This document shows, piece by piece, positions 47,427 through 55,505 of a stretch of DNA of 64,000 nucleotides. The first letter of the stretch is position 1, and every line of letters starts with the position of its first letter. The position numbers and the translations under genes were made by a program. A model generated the notes under the pieces. That model worked only from the letters and a program-made list of their open reading frames with translations, ran no database searches and had not been told where the DNA came from. This DNA comes from Aristolochia californica (taxonomy: Eukaryota > Streptophyta > Magnoliopsida > Piperales > Aristolochiaceae), in assembly GCA_029961685.1 (NCBI GenBank), contig JARWKL010000010.1:23596067-23660066 (forward strand), written 5' to 3'.

Positions 47427-48699
47427 ATTTTAGTAAGTCCTTGTGTGTAAAAAAAGTGTTGTTATAGGTTATGTATTTAGAGTTTGCTAACTATAAGCCC
47501 CTAACTGTTTGGGAAAGGTGTTGTCATTGAATCTGTGTGGGTCTAATTTGTAGATGTCATTTGGCTTTACAGAGTAGATCCTTTAACTCCAAGGTAAGAG
47601 CTCCCTGGGAGTAGACCCACAATCTAAAATAGTAATTGTGAACCACTATAAAAGTTGTTGTGAATGTGATTATGATTGATTATTTTAAAGTTCTTAATTT
47701 TTTAGTAAATCTATTCGCCCCCTATAGGTTTACTTTGAACGAATCCTTTCCAAACTCTGTCTTAAGTCACATGCCAAGTGTTGCTACTCTAACGCTTTTA
47801 GCTTTGTGACGAAAAATCCATAGGAATTAGTTATTTGTTGTATTTTTTTCTTGTGAGTGTGGCACACACATGCATGGGAGTGGGGTCCCTACTCCAGAGT
47901 CTTACACTTGCCATCTACTACACAACCTAAAGCTACACGAAGAAACATGAACATAGAAGACATGCCCAAGTAATGAATCATGAACATAGAAATCATGCCC
48001 AAAGAAAACCTATAAGAAGAGAGGTTCACACCCATGCAAAGGGGGACGTCTTCATGCATGGATGAATCTCAGCCACCTCAAGGATCTTCTATAATTAGTT
48101 ATCCTACAATCATCCACACGAGGGACCCACCACAAACATAATTAGCTATTCAAGATTCTCCAACAAATCATACTATTAATAAAAATAAATCAAGGATATT
48201 TATCCTCACAAATCACTCAATAAAAGGGAGATAATCAAGGACAAATGAATCACTCAAGTGAAGAGGATCAAGATCCAAGAATCGTAGAAGAAGAATGGAA
48301 GGAACAACCCATTGATTTGTACAAAGTTTTAAAGACACCTAGTTGACACTAAGACACTTCAACATGTGGAATTCTAGACCTTTGTATTTCTTTTTTTTGG
48401 GGTTTTGAAAAACTATGTAAACCCTTGTATACTTAGTCTTCACACTGATTCAATTCAAGCAATTCCTTTTGTTCCTCTGTTGGTGGTTTGAAGACCTGTT
48501 CTCGAGCATTGAAGTGTCTGCCCAAATCTTCCATGATTGCTTAAATTTTCTCACCTTCATCATCTGGTTGCTTCACAATCACCACCTTTATCTATCCTAA
48601 AAAAGGTTGAGGAAGACCATACATGAAATTTAATGGGATGCCTTTTGTGATTTTCTCTTCTTAAACACTTAAAAACATCATTTTGGATCTCGATCATTT
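47193..48699. other. Noncoding stretch
   Basis: 47260-47480 has repeated GTGTTGTT / AAGTCC phrases and a GTT microsatellite (47398-47426). No gene recognised up to the inverted F-box flank. Confidence 0.4.
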
Positions 48700-49400
48700 A
48701 GTCCTCGTACCAAGGGATGCCCTTGTCACTTATTTCATGCATCAAGTAATACGTGTTGGACTTTGGGTGTGTTGATATTAGCTTTGAAAGATGATACATA
48801 CCTAATACAATCCAACAAAAGATGCATATTAGATGTAATGATATAGATATTACCAGTTACGCCAATTCTTGTGGTTGATACGTAACACATTACCCACCTC
48901 GTCAACTTTTTAGTGTTGCTTATTATAGCAAGTTAAATTAAAAAGATTAAACAAATCTTAGCTAAAGTGTAGTTTTGGATAAAATTGAAAAGTCACCTAC
49001 GAAATAATAATTGTCATTTCTAATTAATGTGAAAGGATATCATTGTTATGGGAAATGAGGTATCCCATAACAATGATATCCTTTCACAATAATTAGAAAT
49101 GAAAATTATTATTTTGTACGTGACTTTTAAATTTTATCCAAAACTACACCTTAGCTAAGATTTTTTGGTCTAAAGGCAATAGAAGTGAAAATTATTCATA
49201 AAGATGTTTTTTTTCTTGAATAGTTTTGCATATTCTAAATCATTAGAGTTCCAAATATAGCAATTCAATATCTTCTTTTACATTTCTTTTGGTTTCAAAC
49301 TATGAGTAAGTTTGTGAGAGTAAGAAAGTCTCATAGAGATGTTCTCATCTTGAATATCATCTATTTTAAAATCATTGATGATGAGATTCATCTTGGATAT
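48700..49400. repeat. F-box unit flank, copy 5, inverted
   Basis: Reverse complement of 32870-33510 along most of its length, for example CATTAGAGTTC, TTTACATTTCTTTTGG, CGTCAACTTTTTAG, CCAACACGTATTAC. It is interrupted internally by a fold-back duplication (48954-49162). Confidence 0.7.
48954..49162. repeat. Fold-back inverted repeat, two ~100-bp arms, 9-nt loop
   Basis: Arms 48954-49053 and 49063-49162 are reverse complements with only a handful of mismatches; the loop is AATGAGGTA. The arm tips read AATCTTAGCTAA and TTAGCTAAGATT. Only one of the two arms is expected from the parent repeat at 33130-33260, so the other is an inverted duplication. RNA from either strand would form a long hairpin. 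Confidence 0.88.
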
Positions 49401-49744
49401 AATAAATGTTTTGGCTGAATTTATTTTAAAATCCATCAATATATATGTGTTGTTTTGAGTCTATAGGGTAAATTAAGGAAATGAATAGTGTGCAAGAAGC
49501 ATGAATGAAGAAATGAGATAGAACTCATATTATAAAATCAGCAGATCTTTTTTGAGTAGTAAAAGAAGAAGAAAGCAACCTCATAAGGCGTTTGAGATAG
49601 AGGCCAGCAAATAAAGAAGCCACAGAAATGAGATAAGTTGAAAACCTAAAATCCCAAAATCTCATTTGATGTCTGCAAATGAAAAACTAAAGGCTCAAAA
49701 GGAACTACAGAGTGTGGTGAAAGAAATGGAGCCTAGGGCCCGTC
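49401..49744. other. Host flank left of the pararetroviral insertion
   Basis: No gene seen. The last bases before the viral sequence read GCCTAGGGCCCGTC. They do not match the right flank (TTTATAGAAG), so no target-site duplication is evident. Confidence 0.4.
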
Positions 49745-50562
49745 CTATCAGTTTACCATTAGGCTACTTTCCTGCTTCCTACCACATGTCACCGTTATGT
49801 ACTCGTTTGTGTCTATGTCATAGCTATCTAGTAGGCCCAACATGACTTCTGCTGCTACCTAGAACTTCTTCGGGGTTTGACCCTATTCCTGCCGGCTTAC
49901 CACCACGTGGGCAATTCCGTCGATGCGGTCCTCACGGTCTTCAGAGGGCCCCGAGCCGTTCCTATTAACCGTTGCGGCTCCATGGCTGCTTCAGCAGGGT
50001 AGAGCACAGCTCCGTTTCGTTTTCTACCTCGGAGCGTAGCCGAATAATTCCAAGTCTCTAGCTTCTGTCCTATTTGGCACTATTTCGATACTATTTCTTT
50101 TTGTCGAGTGAACAGTAAACATGAATAGTAACTATGAATAGTAAAAATGAACAGTACTTTTGAACAGTAACTATGGAACAGTAAAAACAAACACTGTGGA
50201 GATCAAGACATAGATGCGGAATATGAACAGTAATAACAACTACTATGGAGATCATATTTATAAATGCGGAACATGAACAGTAAAAACAGTTACTGTACGA
50301 ATCACAATATTACAAACATGCAGAAATATAAAAACATTGTCTGAAACAAAAACATAAAATAAAAAGGAAAAGAAAAAACAACTTATCTACATAACTCCCG
50401 AAGTTACCGACCGTGGCACCGGTCGGTTCCCTCTTTTCTACTCAGCCATTACGGTTGTTTAAGCACATACCGTGCTTGAGGAACTTGCCGGAGAAAGATC
50501 GCCGGAAATCGCCTTCTTCTTCGGAACTAATGCTCGTCTATTGGTGAGTTGCTCCAAGTTTC
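49745..50562 (-). repeat. Left leader arm (inverted copy of 59948-60612)
   Basis: Near-identical reverse complement of the right leader, from the predicted RNA start to the common breakpoint. Differs by about 170 extra bases (roughly 50183-50358) that contain two and a half copies of a ~49-bp unit beginning GAACAGTAA (50176, 50225, 50275). A shorter array of TGAACAGTA / TGAATAGTA lies at 50107-50180. Probably an untranslated leader; the promoter itself is absent from this arm. Confidence 0.85.
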
Positions 50563-51700
50563 GATTGTTTTGCCAATATTTTGTAACGTAGTCTTTTTCA
50601 GCTACATGTGCAAATGGTTCTGGCAATTTTGCATAAAAGATAGACAGATAAGGTTTTGGGTCTTCTTTTTGCAGTTTATAGAAGTAACTTGCAAACTCAC
50701 AGTAATACTTCTCATAAAAACAAATGTTACGGATTTGTAACTTGTTTAATTTTTGAAGAGTTTCTAAACGTTTTCTTTGTTTAGTATTCTCATTGTAGGC
50801 TTCTAGGGTTGGATGTATTCCTAGAAATTCCTTTGATATCTTAGCCACTAATCCTTTCAAGATATTGGCTATCGATATTGAGGTATTAGCTCGTTTTTGG
50901 TCTTCGGGAAGGTTGTCCCACCAAAGAGCTACATTACCCTGTAAAGCATGGGTAAAGAAATTAAATGCTGATTCTTGGTTCCAAGATTCATGCATATTTG
51001 CAGCATTGCTCATGCTTCTTTCCCAATCTTTAAGGACTTTTTCTCCATCCTTGGGGCAATCCAAGTTGAGGTAAAATCCAAAAGGGTTTATGCTATCTAT
51101 GGTTCGGTGTCCGTTAGTAGCATTTGAAGGATCGACATTTGTGTATTTTGTTGAATACCTTTGTCCTCCCAAAGATATTTTGGAGTGGGAGAAACTTTCT
51201 CGTTCTTGCGGATGAACCGCAGTACGGTTTCGGAAGTTATCTTGAAAGCTATCTTCCATGTGGGTATCTCGTACCCTTGAAGTTTCTGCTTCAAAATGGT
51301 CACTACCACGAAGCATTCGAAACCTTTTACCAAGATCATCTGCCTTTTTGTCTTTAGCAGAGTAGTCTATTTTCTTGGTATTTTCTTCTGCAACTTCATC
51401 AGATTCCCAGGCTTCTGGTTCACTGTCGTGTTGCTCTTGTTGTTTACTCGAAGAAGGTTTTTCTTCTTGAACATAATAAATCGGTTGACGACCGAAGGTA
51501 TTATATTCTGCGTAAACTTCATCATCGGTGGAGGATGATGCTTTTGAAGCGATCCTATAAGCAGGTGGTGCTGGATCTTTTCTTCTGGGTGCTATGCAAG
51601 GTGTTGCAAAGTACACTAGGTTTTTAAGCCATCCAGTGATGTCAGGAAGGCCTAATGGTAATGGAGTTTCCATATCCATTAAATAGAAAAACTCTGTCAT
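50459..51700 (-). pseudogene. Pararetroviral coat protein, C-terminally truncated and fused to leader
   Basis: Open frame of 413 codons starting MTEFFYLMDMETPLPL. The first ~378 residues match the right-unit coat protein, differing by about a dozen residues and a 2-residue indel. At 50563-50565 the coat sequence jumps to leader text and the frame continues through NLEQLTN and SPASSSSTVCA to a stop. The basic region and zinc knuckle are lost, so RNA binding and assembly would be impaired. The ATG overlaps the stop of the preceding small ORF (TATGA). Confidence 0.85.
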
Positions 51701-51912
51701 AGAGCTAATTCTTGAAGCTTCCGTTGAAACTTTTTAATTAGATACCGTAGTAGAATTTCTCTACGGGTTAATCTCCACCATTCATTCAAATATGCCTGAT
51801 AGGCTATATCGGTGTCAATTACTGGTGTGAGAGTTTCTCTGGCTTGCCAATTTTGGGCTTGCATTGACCGTACCAGACGAAGTTGATCTAGTAGTCTTGC
51901 TCTACTGATCAT
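51697..51912 (-). CDS. Pararetroviral small ORF, 71 aa, second of a pair
   Basis: Starts MISRARLLDQLRLVRS and ends FQRKLQELAL, the same framework (LLD.L, Trp-rich middle, basic C-terminus, LAL end) as the ORF just upstream, so the two are tandem duplicates. Absent from the right unit. Arg/Lys and Leu-rich, probably helical. Starts one base after the previous stop and ends overlapping the coat ATG. Function unknown; I know no named family for it. Confidence 0.6.
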   Translation of the reverse strand: MISRARLLDQLRLVRSMQAQNWQARETLTPVIDTDIAYQAYLNEWWRLTRREILLRYLIKKFQRKLQELAL

Positions 51913-51913
51913 T

Positions 51914-52129
51914 TTACAAAGCTAAAAGATTTAGCTTCCTTTTGATTTTCTTGATCTTGCATCTAAGGTTGTAGATGCGATCAGAATATCTTTCCCAAAA
52001 ATAGTAATACCATACCATTGCTGGGATTGTATTATCTTCTGGCTGAAGAGTATTTCTTTGGAGTAAAGCGAGGTTAAGGCTTTCTCTTTTTAATTTTAAA
52101 CGATCTAAAAGTTTCCTTTTATAGATCAT
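51914..52129 (-). CDS. Pararetroviral small ORF, 71 aa, first of a pair
   Basis: Starts MIYKRKLLDRLKLKRE and ends KIKRKLNLLAL. Its right-unit counterpart (55288-55503) has the same ends but looks only about two-thirds identical, far less than the coat proteins. The ATG lies within ATGA and overlaps the stop of the coiled-coil ORF; four codons further upstream are also open but belong to that overlap. Basic, helical, unknown function. Confidence 0.6.
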   Translation of the reverse strand: MIYKRKLLDRLKLKRESLNLALLQRNTLQPEDNTIPAMVWYYYFWERYSDRIYNLRCKIKKIKRKLNLLAL

Positions 52130-52545
52130 TCTGGTGTCCAAGGTGTAAAAGGTGTTTTATACCGTGATGGACTTGGAGAACCTAGAAGTTCTTTTGAACC
52201 TTGATGTTCTTTTAATGCTAAGACTTCTGTCAGAATTTCTTGCATTTTATCTTTGTTTAGATTATCTAAACTTTGTTTAAGTTCTGTTAACTCTTTGAAG
52301 AAAACAGGACTATTTCCATGGTCAATCTTTTCTAGAATATTTTCTAGGGTGTTTTGACACTTTATTATTTCTCTATGTTTATGTTCATCATAGAGGAAAT
52401 CTATTTTCTGTTGGAGGTTTTCAACAGTTTTTTCTAACCTATTAAGTGTCTTACCATAAGACTCTAAGGTTTGAATGGAATTGGTGACTATGTCACTATT
52501 TCCTATCTGTGGACCTAAGGTTTTGTATGGATTATGTGCCATCAT
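52126..52545 (-). CDS. Coiled-coil ORF, candidate virion-associated protein
   Basis: 139 residues. Residues ~25-105 show heptad-like spacing of Leu/Ile (LESYGKTLNRLEKTVENL, FFKELTELKQSLDNL), followed by a Pro/Ser/Thr tail (SPSRYKTPFTPWTPE). Size, coiled coil, proline-rich end and position between movement and coat genes resemble the caulimovirid virion-associated protein, which forms a tetrameric coiled coil and binds coat protein and nucleic acid. Assignment is by layout, not by sequence motif. Overlaps the movement ORF end by 14 nt. Confidence 0.55.
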   Translation of the reverse strand: MMAHNPYKTLGPQIGNSDIVTNSIQTLESYGKTLNRLEKTVENLQQKIDFLYDEHKHREIIKCQNTLENILEKIDHGNSPVFFKELTELKQSLDNLNKDKMQEILTEVLALKEHQGSKELLGSPSPSRYKTPFTPWTPE

Positions 52546-53488
52546 CTATGTGAAGAGGAACATAAGCATTGGGCCTTGGATTTCCTATTCCTTCGAAACG
52601 GGAACTAGTTGAGGTTCTACTTATCGAGGTAGAGGGCCTGTCCTGTTCGATGGAAAAGCTGGGTCTAGTGTTTGTGATCACTAGTTTTCCTTCTATCTCC
52701 TTTATGGTTTTTCGAGAGAGAGGAAGGTGTCTGGGTGCCAAAGGTTGAACTACCCATTCTGTTGGCCATGTTAACTCTCTTGGGTCGAGTTCTTCTATGG
52801 TCAAATTTTCCGAATAACCAATGTTTTTGGCTAATTCTGTGAGTTTCTTTGAATCTTTAACTGGAACCTTTCCAGTGTTGATTCCTCGGGCTACTATGCA
52901 TACAAGTATGCGCATAACTCTTCTTCCTGGTTGAATTCCATTTTTCGACCAGTTGTCTGTATAGATTTTTAGGGACAAGGTATCTTAGATGTGCTTGTCT
53001 TCTAAATCTATTTGTAGATTGGGCCATGTTGTAAAGGATACTGGGCCTAATCCTAAATTTGCTCTAACTCCTTCGAGTAGGGCCTTTTCAAAATTATTCT
53101 TCACAGAGTTATCTACTATAGCTGCTATGAAGGGTAAATTCTGATTGATTCGTATTAAGGGATCTAATCCTATACGAACTAGTCCATAATGGACATATTT
53201 GAATCTCTTTAGCTTGGCTAAGTCAGATACACTTAATAATCTGTAGCAGAAAGTACCTGAGTCGGTATCCTGTATTTCTACAGATAGTTCCTTCTGGAAA
53301 ATGAAGGATTTCTTTTGGAATTCAATCCAATCTTTGTTGTAGACTTCAGTTATCCTAGGGATACTTATTGTCCACTTTTGTCCATCCTGCATGAGATTAG
53401 GATGTTCATCGTATTCTCCCTGTGTTTCATGATGTATATGAACACTGTTTTGGAGAGAAGTACATTCGATTCCTATCTGTTCAGACAT
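52532..53488 (-). pseudogene. 30K-superfamily movement protein with one in-frame stop
   Basis: A 318-codon frame with a single TAA at codon 168 (52985-52987). Upstream of the stop are 30K features: FKYVHYGLVRIGLDPL, LPFIAAIVDN with the conserved Asp, then ANLGLGPVSFTTWPN and LQIDLED. Downstream the frame continues SLKIYTDNW, GRRVMRILVCIVARG and a Ser/Thr-rich tail. These proteins line plasmodesmata and move virus between cells. The downstream part has no ATG near its start and is not a separate gene. The ATG overlaps the end of the preceding ORF by 8 nt. Apart from the stop it is undamaged, so decay is recent or slight. Confidence 0.85.
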
Positions 53489-54164
53489 TTAGGAATTTTA
53501 TATGAGTTGAGGTCTCTTCTAATTTTTGGAACAGGAGTTCAAGCAATCGTTCCAATTGATACAAAGTGATGAAAGGAGTGATGTGTTGTATAACAAGTTC
53601 TCTCAATTCCTCATTTTGTGTTAAGGCACAGATATCGCGTATAAGACGATCTCTATCTGTTCCATGATGAGTTTTTACAGAAGATATTTTGCAAATTACT
53701 TCTTGTAACTCCTTTTTTGATGGTTTGTTATTAACCATCTTTATTTTCGCTTCTCGGATTGGTGCTAAGATCCTAGAAGGATTTATTTCTTCATCCACAT
53801 AGCTTTGTAGATCTGTAAGGAAACGTACTGTTTCATCAGTACTTCCTGTTTTAAGTACCTCAAGATGGGCATTAATTCTTCTCTTGAGTTTCTGTACTCG
53901 TTCATTAACGTCACTTTCTATTCCTAAGCATAGGAAAGCAACGCTTTCTGGGGTGTATTTTTCCCAGCATCTTTTCAGAAAGAAGCTGTGATGTATATCA
54001 CCAACTAAATCCATTATATTATTTAATATTGGATTATTCTTGTCATGCCATCCATGTGGATAGCCTATTATTGGACAAACATTTGCCTGTCCAGTTTTCA
54101 ACACGGTGTCGTAAGAAGGACCGATGAGTTCCTTCTGACCTACCAGTTGGGGTCTTTGATACAT
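53481..54164 (-). CDS. Unrecognised pararetroviral ORF, 227 aa
   Basis: First long ORF after the left primer site, starting MYQRPQLVGQKELIG about 150 nt downstream of it. No motif recognised. The middle is Lys/Glu-rich (NERVQKLKRRINAHLE) and the C-terminal third is Leu-rich and probably helical (LVIQHITPFITLY, LERLLELLFQKLEE). A similar-sized ORF before the movement gene occurs in some multi-ORF caulimovirids, but homology cannot be judged by eye. Intact. Confidence 0.55.
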   Translation of the reverse strand: MYQRPQLVGQKELIGPSYDTVLKTGQANVCPIIGYPHGWHDKNNPILNNIMDLVGDIHHSFFLKRCWEKYTPESVAFLCLGIESDVNERVQKLKRRINAHLEVLKTGSTDETVRFLTDLQSYVDEEINPSRILAPIREAKIKMVNNKPSKKELQEVICKISSVKTHHGTDRDRLIRDICALTQNEELRELVIQHITPFITLYQLERLLELLFQKLEETSTHIKFLNV

Positions 54165-54318
54165 TAGTACATTTGTTCCTTACAAATGTTACTTGGGATG
54201 TGACCGGTATGGGTCGTAACTGTTTGGGAGTATGTATACCTAAACAGAAAGAATCAAAGATAAGCTTTGACTTCTTTGACACATACAAAACCAAGTCTAA
54301 TACTTGGCTCTGATACCA
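54163..54318 (-). repeat. Primer-proximal inverted repeat, left arm
   Basis: Near-perfect reverse complement of 54498-54652: both read TAGACTTGGTTTTGTATGTG, GATTCTTTCTGTTTAGGTA and CCATACCGGTCACATCCC. Homology ends abruptly after AAATGTAC, where the two units switch to different genes. Confidence 0.9.
54306..54318 (-). promoter_or_regulatory. Primer binding site of the left unit
   Basis: The minus strand reads TGGTATCAGAGCC, a perfect match to the caulimovirid initiator tRNA-Met site, which by convention marks position 1 of the circular genome. Confidence 0.92.
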
Positions 54319-54497
54319 ATTTCACGAGACTGACAGGTAGCAGTCCCTAGGATTCTTGTTCCGCTGCCCTGTATCCCTAGGATGTCTTCCGCTGTGTGTA
54401 CAAGTCTATTAGAGACTTTGTGTCGATATCATAGCAATAGTGCTTTGGTATCAGTATCCCGCTGTCAGAGTCTGCTAGAGACTCCTTGTGTTTAAAA
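54319..54497. other. Central spacer between the two primer sites
   Basis: 179 bp holding the leader ends of both units. It contains direct repeats: CCCTAGGAT..CTT.TTCCGCTG twice (54347 and 54375) and AGTCT..TAGAGACT..TGTG twice (54405 and 54467). A partial primer site (TGGTATCAG, 54446-54454) occurs on the plus strand. Outside the repeats the two leader ends are not alike. Confidence 0.7.
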
Positions 54498-54510
54498 TGG
54501 TATCAGAGCC
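54498..54510 (+). promoter_or_regulatory. Primer binding site of the right unit
   Basis: TGGTATCAGAGCC on the plus strand, perfect match to the tRNA-Met site. Starts the right pararetroviral unit. Confidence 0.92.
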
Positions 54511-54666
54511 GAGTAATAGACTTGGTTTTGTATGTGTCAAAGAAGTCAAAGCTTACCTTTGATTCTTTCTGTTTAGGTAAAAATACTCCCAAACAGTTAC
54601 GACCCATACCGGTCACATCCCAAGTAACATTTGTAAAAAAGAAATGTACAAACCCAAAAGTCCATT

Positions 54667-54993
54667 ATGGAACAAAATAGGTCTAATCCAGAAATAAGAC
54701 TTATAAATTATTCGCGACTGCGAGAATTTATCATGACCAGAAGGTATGATAATCAAATCGAATTCCAGAGGGTCTGGATTCGACAGTTAAAAGATCGACT
54801 CGCACGAGTTCAAGCCAAACTCAAAGAGCTCGAAGAAAATCCTTTAGTTGTAGATTATAACAACGAAGGAAGAAGAATAATCCGAGATGGACGATTCTTA
54901 GGACTCGGTCCAGTAGGATTAAAACAAGTTATCAAAGACCTGAAACACCAAATCTGGATTGAACAACTTGAACTTCAAGAATATGCTATCTAA
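54667..54993 (+). CDS. Pararetroviral ORF, 108 aa, unrecognised
   Basis: Starts MEQNRSNPEIRLINYS. Residues 25-60 are a charged helix (IRQLKDRLARVQAKLKELEE), followed by a Gly-rich turn (GRFLGLGPVGLKQ). It replaces the 227-aa ORF of the left unit at the same distance from the primer site. The stop overlaps the ATG of the viroplasmin ORF (11 nt). No known motif. Confidence 0.55.
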   Translation: MEQNRSNPEIRLINYSRLREFIMTRRYDNQIEFQRVWIRQLKDRLARVQAKLKELEENPLVVDYNNEGRRIIRDGRFLGLGPVGLKQVIKDLKHQIWIEQLELQEYAI

Positions 54994-55291
54994 GAAATTC
55001 TTAGAAGATTTGGTAATCATTCTGCAAAGAGAAATCTACAGAATGACCCATGAAGAAATCGTATCTCAACCTGTAGACACCGCTTCAACAGGAGAAGCCT
55101 CTACAAGTACATACGAAAAGCCAGAAAAAACAAAATACTGGTATGTTGTCTTCATAGGAAGAGCAACAGGAATATATGACAGCTGGGAAGAAGCCCAAGC
55201 TCAAGTCATAGGATTTCCCAGAAATTCTCACAGAAAATTCCGGACAAAGAACGATGCTGAACAAGCCTGGACAGCATCCCGAAATAAATGA
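54983..55291 (+). CDS. Viroplasmin-domain ORF (Cauli_VI / RNase H1 N-terminal type)
   Basis: About 102 residues from the ATG at 54983 (an upstream ATG at 54959 lies inside the previous ORF). The C-terminal half matches the viroplasmin pattern closely: YWYVVFIGRATGIYDSWEEA, then AQVIGF, KFRT and DAEQAW. In caulimoviruses this domain sits inside the large translational transactivator/inclusion protein near the 3' end of the genome; the same fold binds RNA:DNA hybrid in RNase H1. Here it stands alone, before the coat gene. Its TGA overlaps the next ATG (ATGA). Intact. Confidence 0.8.
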   Translation: MLSKKFLEDLVIILQREIYRMTHEEIVSQPVDTASTGEASTSTYEKPEKTKYWYVVFIGRATGIYDSWEEAQAQVIGFPRNSHRKFRTKNDAEQAWTASRNK

Positions 55292-55503
55292 TCTATCGGC
55301 AAAAACTTTTAGATCGTTTGCAACAAAAGAGAGAAGGTCTAGCCTTCACTCTCTTGCTAAGAAACATGCTTCAACTAGAAGATGATACTACCTTAGCCAG
55401 GGAATGGTACAATTTCCATTGGGAAAGGTATACGAATCGCATCCATCTATTTCGATGCAAAATCGACAAAATCAAACAAAAGCTAAACCTCCTAGCTTTG
55501 TAA
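55288..55503 (+). CDS. Pararetroviral small ORF, 71 aa (right unit)
   Basis: MIYRQKLLDRLQQKRE to KIKQKLNLLAL, paralogous to the two left-unit ORFs at 51697-52129. Begins in an ATGA overlap and is followed two bases after its stop by the coat ATG. Unknown function; basic and helical. Confidence 0.6.
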   Translation: MIYRQKLLDRLQQKREGLAFTLLLRNMLQLEDDTTLAREWYNFHWERYTNRIHLFRCKIDKIKQKLNLLAL

Positions 55504-55505
55504 AA

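Noticed and set aside
51097..51339. Alternative-frame ORF within the left coat gene also seen in the right unit
   Set aside because: Conserved only because the underlying coat DNA is duplicated; no independent start or motif.
52532..52978. A separate 148-codon minus-strand gene after the movement protein
   Set aside because: It begins at a TTG and lies in the same frame as 53488-52985; it is the second half of the movement gene after one stop.
54446..54454. Third primer binding site in the centre
   Set aside because: Only nine bases match (TGGTATCAG then TATCC); likely chance or a leader repeat.
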